This document shows, in pieces, positions 15,198 to 22,570 of a stretch of DNA of 23,760 nt. Source of the stretch: a virus; IMG/VR virus record IMGVR_UViG_3300032224_001300, positions 1 to 23,760 of that record. One strand, 5' to 3'. Under the pieces are notes generated by a model. That model saw only the letters and a program-made list of their open reading frames with translations. It did no database searches and was not told where the DNA came from. Numbering within the stretch: position 1 is the first letter of the stretch; each line of letters begins with the position of its first letter. A program made the position numbers and the translations under genes.

Positions 15198-16054
15198 TAG
15201 AAGAACGTCACCGTGTCGGTGCCCTGAGTGATAGTGATCACTCGATCACTGCCGCTTGTGGTCGAAGAATAAGTGAGTCCCGCGCCAAGCGTAATGCCCA
15301 AGGCGGCATTGAATCGCAACGAAATCACGCCGGAGCCGCCGTTCGCGCCATTTGCGGAACCTCCCCCGCCGCCCCCGCCGCCCGTGTTCGATGTGCCCTG
15401 CGTAGCGGATGCGGTATTAACAGACCCCGCGCCGCCGCCGCCGGTGCCGCCTGTCCCAGCCGCGCCGGCCCCCGCCGAACTCGAACCGCCGCCGCCGCCG
15501 CCGCCAAACGACGCCGCTGTTGCCGGTGTTGTTGACGACACACCAGCCCCTCCGGAACCAGCAACGCTCGCGGTCGCGGTGGTTCCTGCACTGGATGCAC
15601 CGCCGCCGCCACCGGCGCGCGTAGATATCCCAGTTGCCCCTGAGTTGCCCTGAAGGGGAGCCAGCGACACGGCGCCGGCAGCAGTGCCATTACCGGCTCC
15701 ACCAGACGCGCCTGGGTTTCCTGTCTGCCCGTTGTTGCCGCTGCCACCACCGCCACCACCGATAGCCGTGATGGTGTGGAAATAGCTCTGGGAACCGTTG
15801 CTTCCGCGCAGGTTGAGTGTCGTCGAGCCGCTGCCACCCGCGCCAACGCTCACCGAGTAAGAGGCTCCGAGAACCACGACAACCGACGTGTCAATCACGC
15901 CACCCGCGCCAGCACCGCCGCCAGCGCTATTAGTTGAATACCCGAGCCCACCGCCGCCGCCGCCGCCGACAACGAGACAACGCACCAGCCGAGACACGCT
16001 TGCGCGTAGCCTCGCGTTGCTCGCCAGCGACGTGGACGCGATACGGTTACTCAC
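15197..16054 (-). CDS. Glycine-rich fibre/adhesin protein
   Basis: This is a 285-residue protein from GTG 16054 (GTGA overlap with the upstream stop). After a helical N-terminus (residues 1-27), residues about 28-245 are dominated by runs of glycine separated by Ser/Thr/Asn strands (for example CLVVGGGGGGGLGY and AIGGGGGGSGNNGQTG). This is the pattern of tail adhesins that pack polyglycine helices to form a receptor-binding tip. A short beta C-terminus (YSSTTSGSDRVITITQG) follows. It is probably a receptor-binding tip for the fibre encoded at 16381-17361. Confidence 0.75.
   Translation of the reverse strand: MSNRIASTSLASNARLRASVSRLVRCLVVGGGGGGGLGYSTNSAGGGAGAGGVIDTSVVVVLGASYSVSVGAGGSGSTTLNLRGSNGSQSYFHTITAIGGGGGGSGNNGQTGNPGASGGAGNGTAAGAVSLAPLQGNSGATGISTRAGGGGGASSAGTTATASVAGSGGAGVSSTTPATAASFGGGGGGGSSSAGAGAAGTGGTGGGGAGSVNTASATQGTSNTGGGGGGGGSANGANGGSGVISLRFNAALGITLGAGLTYSSTTSGSDRVITITQGTDTVTFF
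15486..15505 (-). repeat. CCG/GCC trinucleotide microsatellite
   Basis: Six to seven uninterrupted CCG units encode part of a polyglycine run in the Gly-rich adhesin. A similar tract lies near 15949-15968. Changes in copy number would remain in frame. Confidence 0.7.
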
Positions 16055-16380
16055 GTTACCTCGACTCCAAACGCCGAAAACGCGACGTTTGTCGCACCGG
16101 CGTAGACGCTGATGACATCGGTTGCAGCCAGCGCTATGCCCAGAGTTAGCGTCACCGTGTCGTTCGCAGGCAACGCCGCGTCGTAGGCGATGTAGTGCTG
16201 TGTTGCCACTGTCGCCCCGGATGGACGGATAGCGACTCGGTAGGTGGTAGCGCTGCTTGTCGTGTTGCAGACCGTCAGCGACGAGCAGACGGCCTGCGTA
16301 GAGGCCGGAACGGTGTAGAGCGTCGTTAACGTCGTGGCCGATGGGCTTGATTGCCCGAGCACCTTATGCGCTTGTGCCAT
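16051..16380 (-). CDS. Small fibre-associated structural protein
   Basis: This is a 109-residue protein whose ATG follows immediately after the previous stop (TAA, ATG). It starts MAQAHKVLGQSSPSATTLTTL and contains YTVPASTQAVCSSLTVCN, YDAALPANDTVTLTLGI and VYAGATNVAFSAFGVEVT. This is a compact beta-sandwich pattern common among phage and prophage structural proteins that accompany tail fibres. It may be a decoration or capping protein for the fibre. Function is unproven but the family pattern is easy to recognise. Confidence 0.65.
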   Translation of the reverse strand: MAQAHKVLGQSSPSATTLTTLYTVPASTQAVCSSLTVCNTTSSATTYRVAIRPSGATVATQHYIAYDAALPANDTVTLTLGIALAATDVISVYAGATNVAFSAFGVEVT

Positions 16381-17361
16381 TTATCCTCCCATCAACAGAA
16401 ATGGATGTATCGGGACAAAATCAAGTCGTGCCTGCGACAAAGTTCCGGCGGTCAAATCCGATGCCGAAGTGGTTGCCGACGGAATCGTCGGCAGGCCAGA
16501 CAGATCGGAGTACGCCCCAGAAGTGGCCACGGCAGCGAGGCCGGTGATGGCCGAGGCCGCCAGCGTCGTCACGGGCGCTGATACCGAGATCGTGCCGTCT
16601 GTGGCCACGGAAACATTGCTGCCCACCTTTACGCCGCCAAGCGTTGCCGAGCTGGCCGCCGGCAGCGTGTAAGCGGCCGGGATGCTTGGTTTATTTGAGA
16701 GGTCTGCATAGCTTCCGGTTGTCGCCACTGTGGCGAGGCCGGTCACTGCGGTTGCCGCCAGACTCGTCGTAGGAGCCGCTACAGAGATTGTGCCATCAGA
16801 GGCCACCGAGACGTTGGCGCCCGCTTTCACTCCCCCCAAAACTGATCCAGTGGCCGCCGGAAGGGTATAGGCCCCGGGGATCGTCGGCAGGCCAGATAGG
16901 TCGCTGTAGCTTCCGCTTGTGGCCACAGTGGCCAGGCCAGAAATCTGACCGGCATTGTGCGTATGGACCGACGCGGCGTAACTGCCGGCCACCTGCTTTG
17001 AATCAAGCGCGGCCTGCAATCCGCTTGTGTCTGCAATGACGTGCGTGTGTGCGGACGGAGGAAAAGTCGTCGGCCTTCCTGTTATGTCAGCCCATGCTGT
17101 AGAAGCCGTTCCAGACGATCCGGCACTGAATTCGGACCAGCTCGTCAGGTCGACCGCCAGTTTCCAGACCTTGCCGTCAGCGGTCACAAGGACAAGCATC
17201 CCCGCCTCGCGTCGAAGCGACGGTATTGCGTCTCGGTCGGCAGTCGTCGCTACCGATCGGAATCCTCCCTTGCCGTAGGCTGCAAGATGCGAGGGGTATT
17301 GGTCTGCCGTGTCGAGCGGCACGATGGGCGCGATGACGTTTGTTCCGGGTATGCCGCTCAT
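16381..17361 (-). CDS. Repetitive tail fibre protein in the neck-region cassette
   Basis: This is a 326-residue protein from ATG 17361. An N-terminal globular part (about 1-80, with GGFRSVATTADRDAI and DGKVWKLAVDLTSW) resembles fibre attachment domains. From residue 85 it is built of TAWADITGRPTTF-type units with HTH motifs (105-107, 133-135), then tandem 66-residue repeats (142-207, 208-273, with a partial third) carrying YTLPAA...LGGVK.G.NVSVA.DGTISV. The same unit type occurs in the fibre at 5072-6979. The C-terminus ends FVPIHPFLLMGG. Confidence 0.75.
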   Translation of the reverse strand: MSGIPGTNVIAPIVPLDTADQYPSHLAAYGKGGFRSVATTADRDAIPSLRREAGMLVLVTADGKVWKLAVDLTSWSEFSAGSSGTASTAWADITGRPTTFPPSAHTHVIADTSGLQAALDSKQVAGSYAASVHTHNAGQISGLATVATSGSYSDLSGLPTIPGAYTLPAATGSVLGGVKAGANVSVASDGTISVAAPTTSLAATAVTGLATVATTGSYADLSNKPSIPAAYTLPAASSATLGGVKVGSNVSVATDGTISVSAPVTTLAASAITGLAAVATSGAYSDLSGLPTIPSATTSASDLTAGTLSQARLDFVPIHPFLLMGG

Positions 17362-17364
17362 GCG

Positions 17365-18063
17365 TCAGGACACCCCTATCGAAATACTGCCCGTGACCGG
17401 GTAGAGCGATCTGTAGATTTGGTAGTCGCGAATCGCCTGGCCGTCGAACGTGATGGAGCGCACGGCTGTTTGCCATGCCGTCACCCGGAGTCCGTTGACG
17501 TCGATTAGCGGGGTGCCGAACGATGCCGGCACCACGATGTAGACATATTGCCCGGCGGCCGCCACGTTGCGCGTCAGGGCCCTCGAGGACTGAAGCTGCG
17601 CCGTCAACTGCGATTTAATTTCCGTGTCGGTGATTGCGGTAGAGGCCGAGGCCCCGACGCACACCACCAAGAGTGCTGCGGTGCTTGTGGACGGCGTGTG
17701 TGTGGTTGCCATCGTGTGAATCCGCCGCACTTTCTGTGATCGATCTGCCCACTGCCAAGGCGATTGCGCCCCTTCAGGGATCGAGACTTCGTACACCTGC
17801 GCGGCCCCGTTTTCCGTGACCGTGATTTTGTCGTGCCGCTTCGGGTCGCCGGGCAGCTCGTCGCGGTGAATGAAAAAATCCCGCGTCTCCGAACGAATCA
17901 CTTGGCCGGAGGCATCGATCGCCTGCCACCGCCCGATCACCAGTGTCGCGTGGCAGGTCCGAGACAAGAGCGAACCGGCTGGAAGGTATTCCACGAAAAC
18001 GGACAGATGATCCCGCCGCTTCTGCTCAAACCATGCCTCGGCCGCGGCGATCATGTCAGCCAT
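17365..18063 (-). CDS. Head-tail joining protein fused to fibre-like beta domain
   Basis: This is a 232-residue protein from ATG 18063 with a GGGAG site seven bases upstream. Residues 1-117 form a complete head-tail joiner-type domain, with TCHATLVIGRW, ETRDFFIHRDELPGDPKRHD, QVYEVSIPEGAQSPWQWADR and a final RRIHT, the usual ending of that family. A second domain (about 125-232) continues in frame and contains YVYIVVPASFGT, DVNGLRVTAW and YQIYRSLYPVTGSISIGVS, like beta domains of phage fibres. An internal ATG (17712) lies exactly at the junction but lacks a convincing ribosome binding site. Either one fusion or two products is possible. Confidence 0.65.
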   Translation of the reverse strand: MADMIAAAEAWFEQKRRDHLSVFVEYLPAGSLLSRTCHATLVIGRWQAIDASGQVIRSETRDFFIHRDELPGDPKRHDKITVTENGAAQVYEVSIPEGAQSPWQWADRSQKVRRIHTMATTHTPSTSTAALLVVCVGASASTAITDTEIKSQLTAQLQSSRALTRNVAAAGQYVYIVVPASFGTPLIDVNGLRVTAWQTAVRSITFDGQAIRDYQIYRSLYPVTGSISIGVS

Positions 18064-18087
18064 CGAAATACTCCCGGGAGGTCAGTA

Positions 18088-18127
18088 GGGCCGGACGGGC
18101 GGGCCTAATGCCCGCGCCGCCCGGCCC
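18088..18127. promoter_or_regulatory. Strong GC hairpin after the decoration gene
   Basis: Left arm 18088-18103 and right arm 18111-18127 can form about 15 base pairs with one mismatch and one bulge around a 7-base loop. It lies between the decoration gene stop and the joiner start. No U-run follows on the transcript, so it would act as an mRNA-stabilising or pausing structure rather than a classical terminator. Confidence 0.55.
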
Positions 18128-18144
18128 GCATGGCCGCATGACCG

Positions 18145-18160
18145 ATCAACCCTGGTTGAT
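18145..18160. repeat. Short palindrome at the decoration gene stop
   Basis: ATCAACC and GGTTGAT are perfect 7-base arms separated by CT, spanning the last codons and stop of the decoration gene. It could be a small hairpin or protein site; no further evidence. Confidence 0.45.
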
Positions 18161-18475
18161 GATGACCTTCACGGTCGCATCGCCCGACGCAGCGGCTTCA
18201 GCGGCCTTGCCGGCCCGCTTGTTGCTGCCCACGGTCGTCGTGATGTTGCCAGCGCTGGCGTCCCAATAAACGATCACGCCGGCAGCGATGGCCCCGGTCG
18301 CCTTCGGGAAGATGTAAGTCCCCTCGATCGACAGAGCGCCCTTGCTGGCAATCGCGATCGGCCGCTCGGCGACGCAAACGAGATCACCGAGAACCACGAC
18401 GTCGCCAACGGCCACCGCCGAGGAAGGCGTGTAGTCGATTTTGCAGTCGCCCGAATAAGAAGAAACAGTACCCAC
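18146..18475 (-). CDS. Capsid decoration protein, DUF2190-like
   Basis: This is a 109-residue protein from GTG 18475 with AGAGGTGA just upstream. The pattern of beta strands, VAVGDVVVLGDLVCVAERPI, GALSIEGTYIFPKATG, AGVIVYWDASAGN and a C-terminal KAAEAAASGDATVKVIIN, is that of DUF2190-type capsid cement/decoration proteins, usually made in high amounts next to the major capsid protein. The gene is bracketed by two strong hairpins, 18531-18562 upstream and 18088-18127 downstream, consistent with separate control of its message stability or level. Confidence 0.75.
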   Translation of the reverse strand: MGTVSSYSGDCKIDYTPSSAVAVGDVVVLGDLVCVAERPIAIASKGALSIEGTYIFPKATGAIAAGVIVYWDASAGNITTTVGSNKRAGKAAEAAASGDATVKVIINQG

Positions 18476-18530
18476 AGATCACCTCTTTTCTTTGTTCTGG
18501 AAACGGAAATTGGAAAATGTCGTTCGTCAT

Positions 18531-18562
18531 GCCGGCGGGCGGTTTTTAGGCCGCCCGCCGGC
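18531..18562. promoter_or_regulatory. Perfect 12-bp GC hairpin after the capsid gene
   Basis: GCCGGCGGGCGG (18531-18542) pairs perfectly with CCGCCCGCCGGC (18551-18562), with an 8-base loop. It follows the stop of the capsid polyprotein by 26 bases. The transcript lacks a U-run after it, so it is likely a partial terminator, a message-stabilising element or a processing site. Confidence 0.6.
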
Positions 18563-18588
18563 TACGTTTTGCCGTTACGCCGCTAGGA

Positions 18589-20496
18589 TCAAGCGGTCGC
18601 CATGCGGTAGGCCGAAAGGCTCTCGCTCTTGGCAACTCCGAAATCCATGTACCCCCTCATCGCCACGCCCAACAGCGAGTAGTCCGCTTGGACCTGCTCG
18701 ATGGTTGGGACCTGTTGGCCGTTGAGGAAAACAACGTCCAGCGCGGGAAGGTCCAGCGCATCGGCCATCAGCCACCAGGTCGAGGACGACGACAGGTAGG
18801 CCGACGTCACCACGCGATACCGACCCTGAAGGACGTTCCCGTTGGGGGCGGCGGTCGTGTTGCCGCTGATGAGCAGGGCGCTCGTCATCAGCTCCGCGGC
18901 CGTCAGTTCCAGCTCCGGGGGAACGAGCAGCACCTTCGGCGCGATGCCGAGAGGGTTGCCGTCCGGGTCCTTCAGCCGACGCCACGCGGTGGACGCCGTT
19001 TTCAGGCTGGACAGAGACAGGGCATTGCCCGCTGCCGCCGTTGCCGCCTGAAAGTAGGAACTGTTCGAAGCCTCGAACTCGGCCCAAATGGACTCGTTGA
19101 GACTCAGGGCAGCACCGCGACCGATCCGCTGCGGAATCTGACTCAGCGCGTTGGCGTCGTCGTTGATGATGTCCTGCCGCGTGAGGGACGTCTGGATGCC
19201 CCATGTGTCAGCCGAGAGGGTCCGCTTGGTATCGCTACCCTGCGCGACCTTCAGCTCACCGCCGTTGCCCACCTTCTGGAATTTGAACGAACCGTTCAAA
19301 CGCAGGAGGTTGATGTTCTTGAAATCGCTGACGCTGCGGACGTTTGAAATCGACTTCCAAGAATCCTCGACGCTCATGAAACCCGCGAGCAGGAACTTGT
19401 TGACCAGAGCGGCCAGCAGGTTCGAAATGTCGTGGGTCGCGAACGCCGCTTGCAGGATCGGGCCGAGGCTGCTGCTCGACAGACGATCCGATCCGCTGTA
19501 GTCGTTGCTCTTGGCGGCCTGGAGCAACACCTGGCCGATCGAAACGTCTCGCTTGCACTTCTCGGCGGCCTCGAGGGTCCGGCCGTCGAACACCTTCTCG
19601 ACGTTGGGGAGCCCGCTCTGCAAGCACAGCGCGGCCTCCACCACCTTGCCGGAATCGATTTCCGGCTGCACATGGATTCCGACCCCGCCGCGGCTCATCC
19701 GCAGCTCGGCCAGTTCCACGCGCTTCGCAAGGGCCTCGCGAGCCTCGCGCTCGGCCTTCAGTTGGGCCTGGAGCACTTCGGTCGCACCCTTGGAATGGTC
19801 GTCGGCAGCAGCGCCGTCGCCACCCTTGGCGTTGATGATGGGAGTTTCCACGGCGCCGGTCGCCGCGGCTTCCACCGGATCGGTGGGCGAAAGGTTGGCG
19901 TCGTGCGCCATATCGCTATCCTCGCTCGCCTCGGCGGCGATCGCCGCGGACGTAGAGGCGTCCGCTCCCATCAGAACAATCGAGGTCTCGCGAAGTGCGG
20001 AACCTCGAACCACGGAAATAGGGCCGGCAAACTCCCGGCCGTTGACGGTGACCGCAGACCCGGCCGCGATGTTTTCGATGCGGCTTGTGTCCGCACCGAT
20101 GGACGCTTGGAATCGCATCCCGCGCTTGGCGAGTGCGATCACCTTCTGAGCCGTCTGGCCCTCGCCAATCAACTCGCCCGACACGATGAGTTGCTGGCCG
20201 TCGTTCACGATGCTCGTGGACTGCCCAAGCACCGAGTCGATGCTTGAATCGTGCCCCCACAGAATCGGGATCGACTGCCGGCTGTTGTCCATGCCGGCGA
20301 GGTCAACCACCAAGGCGTTGCGTGACCACGATTGCCGGATCGCCCGGCCGGTGTAGGCCACCAGTTCAAACGTCGGCGTCGTGCCGGCGACGTCTGCGGC
20401 CTTCAGCGCAAACTCTGCGTCGATGGCACAGATGCGACCCGGGGTCGCCGACGCGGCAATTCGCGCGCTGGTTGATTTCTGATTTTTTTGTTTCAT
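18589..20496 (-). CDS. Prohead protease, scaffold and major capsid protein in one polypeptide
   Basis: This is a 635-residue protein from ATG 20496, overlapping the portal stop (ATGA) with an AGAGGTG site upstream. Residues 44-180 form a prohead-protease domain, with WGHD at 80-83 (H82 a likely catalytic residue), FQASIG at 129-134 (S132 a likely nucleophile) and LRETSIVLMGAD at 168-179. Residues 200-270 are charged and helical, with a coiled coil near 238-266, as in scaffold segments. From about 315 onward it matches Mu gpT-like major capsid proteins, including DFKNINLLRLNGSFKF (391-406) and TRQDIINDDANALSQIP (439-455). Autocleavage would release the capsid subunit. No separate protease or capsid gene is present. 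Confidence 0.85.
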   Translation of the reverse strand: MKQKNQKSTSARIAASATPGRICAIDAEFALKAADVAGTTPTFELVAYTGRAIRQSWSRNALVVDLAGMDNSRQSIPILWGHDSSIDSVLGQSTSIVNDGQQLIVSGELIGEGQTAQKVIALAKRGMRFQASIGADTSRIENIAAGSAVTVNGREFAGPISVVRGSALRETSIVLMGADASTSAAIAAEASEDSDMAHDANLSPTDPVEAAATGAVETPIINAKGGDGAAADDHSKGATEVLQAQLKAEREAREALAKRVELAELRMSRGGVGIHVQPEIDSGKVVEAALCLQSGLPNVEKVFDGRTLEAAEKCKRDVSIGQVLLQAAKSNDYSGSDRLSSSSLGPILQAAFATHDISNLLAALVNKFLLAGFMSVEDSWKSISNVRSVSDFKNINLLRLNGSFKFQKVGNGGELKVAQGSDTKRTLSADTWGIQTSLTRQDIINDDANALSQIPQRIGRGAALSLNESIWAEFEASNSSYFQAATAAAGNALSLSSLKTASTAWRRLKDPDGNPLGIAPKVLLVPPELELTAAELMTSALLISGNTTAAPNGNVLQGRYRVVTSAYLSSSSTWWLMADALDLPALDVVFLNGQQVPTIEQVQADYSLLGVAMRGYMDFGVAKSESLSAYRMATA

Positions 20497-22253
20497 GAAA
20501 ACACCTCTTCCTCGGTTTGCCACTCGGCTTCGGCTCGCTTCAAGACTCCTTCAGCGAACCGTCGTCCAGCGTCTCCACCCCACAGGCCCCACGCGATTCG
20601 CCCCGCAGACGGGTAGCCTTTTTGACCGGGCGCCCATCCTTGCCCCTTCTTGTCAACCTCGTGCCTGGCGAAATAGCTGACCATCCGACCGATCGTGTCG
20701 AGGCTGAGTGCCTTGCCGTTGGATATGTCGCGAGCGCGGGCTACGCCGACTTCGGTGCCACCGCGGTTGAACTCGCGCCGCCACTCCAAGGCTCGGGCCG
20801 CCTCTTTCTGCGCTTCCTTTGGTGGCACATAGCCGTCCGCGGCCTTCGTGTCCGCTGGCGCATCTACTGGTGCAGCCGGCTCGGCCGCTGCTTCCAGGCC
20901 AAGCTCGCGCATCAGCTCTTTCTCGGCGGCCCGCTGGCGAAGAATCTCCCGCCAATCTGCGCCGACCTTGCTGCACTCGTCGGCGAGGGTTGTCGTGTTG
21001 TTCGCGAGGCGGATTGTTTGCGCGTCGGCTTCCTTCGTCGGATCGACGTGTTCCCATCCCTGCCAAATCCAACGCCAATTCCACTCGGCCACCGGAGGCA
21101 GGCCGTTTGGGATCAGGCCGCGGATGAGCGCCGCCTCGTCCAGCCAATCCACGAGAAGCGGATCGAGCACGTTTCGCTCGAGGTCCTCCCGCAGGCAGTT
21201 CACACTCTTGCGGTAGACCAAGTAGTCGCCACGCATCGATGAATAGGACGCCTGCGAGGAATCAAGGGCCGCGACGATGTACGGCAAATTCAGGCAGCGG
21301 GCGATTTGGTTGAGCAGTCGCTTTTCAAAGTCGCTGTAGGTGCTCGTCGGATGCTCTGGCTTCATCTGCGTGGCATCCCAACCGTCCGGCAGGCTCATCG
21401 CCATGCCGCGCACAATCGGCATCGTGTCCCACGACGGAACAGCGGCCGTGCCGGTATCGCCGGCTGGCGTATTCGTGTGAATGAGCGCCGCGAAGTCAGC
21501 GGCAGTCTCGGCGGCCTGCACCGTTGCGAGCGTGAACCGGCGGAGCATGGCGAACAGCTCAAGGGCCGGGACGATTTCCCCGACGCCTCGATGCTGGCCC
21601 GGACGAACCTTGTGCGCCCAGTGCAGGATTCGATCGGCCGGAATCCAATCGCCGGTATTGTGCGCCCAAGTCAGAGAACCCGGGTGATTTTTGAGCAAGT
21701 GCCATTCGACGATGTTGCCGCTATCGTCCAAGCGAAGGCCGTCGATCTGGCCTAGCGCGAGAATCCATTGCGGGTTGGCGATCTGATCGGCCTCGATCAG
21801 CTCAATGTCGAGCTGAACGCCGTCGAGCAGTCGATTTGTTTTCTTTCGAGCGAACACTTCGCCGTCCACCGCGCGAGCCCGCCGCATGATTCGCAGCTTG
21901 GCGGCCAGGTCGATCGCCCTCGCCCACTCGTGTACGTTGTGCTCGACCGACCGAACGCTTTGATCTTCGGGCTGGACGCCCGGGATGATGAGCTGAAGGC
22001 GTGGGCCAGTGCCCACAAGGTCCGTCGCGAGCGTTGACAGCATCCCCGCCAGATACGAATTGTTGTCGGCCTCGTACCTCGCTCGAGCCCGCAGGGTACG
22101 CCGGACGCCCGGGTGCAACGCTGCATCAGCGGAATACCAATCCGACTGAGCCCAATGCCGCTGATTGTTGGTCGTCGTCTGTGCGGCGTCGTACCTCGCC
22201 TGCACCGCAGGCGGGTCCGGTTTCTTCCGAGAGAAGAACGACAGCAGGCTCAC
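20493..22253 (-). CDS. Portal protein, lambda type, with C-terminal extra module
   Basis: This is a 586-residue protein. I take GTG 22253, right after the previous stop; the earlier ATG frame (22343) overlaps that gene. Residues 40-440 carry lambda-portal features: WYSADAALHPG, YEADNNSYLAGMLSTLATDLVGTG (split across 60-83), RAVDGEVFARK near 128-137, VRPGQHRGVGEIVPALELF and SSQASYSSMRGDY. The portal forms the dodecameric DNA gate. Residues about 475-575 form an added module with WRREFNRGGTEVGVARARD, SLDTIGRMVSYFARHEVDKK and GYPSAGRIAWGLWGGDAG, seen elsewhere as a separate domain in phage head proteins. The linker (455-472) is Ala/Pro-rich. Confidence 0.85.
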   Translation of the reverse strand: MSLLSFFSRKKPDPPAVQARYDAAQTTTNNQRHWAQSDWYSADAALHPGVRRTLRARARYEADNNSYLAGMLSTLATDLVGTGPRLQLIIPGVQPEDQSVRSVEHNVHEWARAIDLAAKLRIMRRARAVDGEVFARKKTNRLLDGVQLDIELIEADQIANPQWILALGQIDGLRLDDSGNIVEWHLLKNHPGSLTWAHNTGDWIPADRILHWAHKVRPGQHRGVGEIVPALELFAMLRRFTLATVQAAETAADFAALIHTNTPAGDTGTAAVPSWDTMPIVRGMAMSLPDGWDATQMKPEHPTSTYSDFEKRLLNQIARCLNLPYIVAALDSSQASYSSMRGDYLVYRKSVNCLREDLERNVLDPLLVDWLDEAALIRGLIPNGLPPVAEWNWRWIWQGWEHVDPTKEADAQTIRLANNTTTLADECSKVGADWREILRQRAAEKELMRELGLEAAAEPAAPVDAPADTKAADGYVPPKEAQKEAARALEWRREFNRGGTEVGVARARDISNGKALSLDTIGRMVSYFARHEVDKKGQGWAPGQKGYPSAGRIAWGLWGGDAGRRFAEGVLKRAEAEWQTEEEVFS

Positions 22254-22254
22254 G

Positions 22255-22548
22255 CTATTGGCACCCGTAGGGCGGATAGCCCGGCAGACCAGCCATGCCG
22301 GGGGGCGGATACACCGCGTCGGAAACGGCCGGGTCCGGGGCACCGGAGGCGTTGGGGGCGATCGTGGCCGCGAACCGGAGCGCGGCGAACGGCGATCGGC
22401 TCACGCCGGCCATCGCGATAGCGAACTTGGCCGCGGCCACCTGCTGGCCCAGGTCGTGCTGCTCAACCTCGCCGGCATCCGTGCGGGCACGCTTCGGCTG
22501 GGCGAGATTCGCCGCAATCGCTGCCAGAATGTCGTCGGTAGCGGACAT
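22255..22548 (-). CDS. gpW-like head-tail joining protein
   Basis: This is a 97-residue protein from ATG 22548 with a CGGAG site about eight bases upstream; an earlier ATG (22578) lacks one. It begins MSATDDILAAIAANLAQPKR and contains TDAGEVEQHDLGQQVAAAKFAIA, the G-x-x-V...L pattern of gpW-like joiners, with a Pro/Gly-rich tail. It lies directly before a lambda-type portal, which is where gpW-like proteins occur. A promoter-like element lies 31 bases upstream. The family match is moderate because the protein is short. Confidence 0.65.
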   Translation of the reverse strand: MSATDDILAAIAANLAQPKRARTDAGEVEQHDLGQQVAAAKFAIAMAGVSRSPFAALRFAATIAPNASGAPDPAVSDAVYPPPGMAGLPGYPPYGCQ

Positions 22549-22570
22549 AGGTACTCCGTGCAGGCCGGTG

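Noticed and set aside
14889-16054. Diversity-generating retroelement target
   Set aside because: I saw no reverse transcriptase gene and no adenine-biased template repeat in the window, although the adhesin position made it worth considering.
18531-18562. Classical intrinsic terminator
   Set aside because: The hairpin is perfect, but no run of U follows it in the direction of transcription, so I describe it as a structural element instead.
19432-20247. Plus-strand open frame of 271 residues
   Set aside because: Antisense shadow of the capsid polyprotein.
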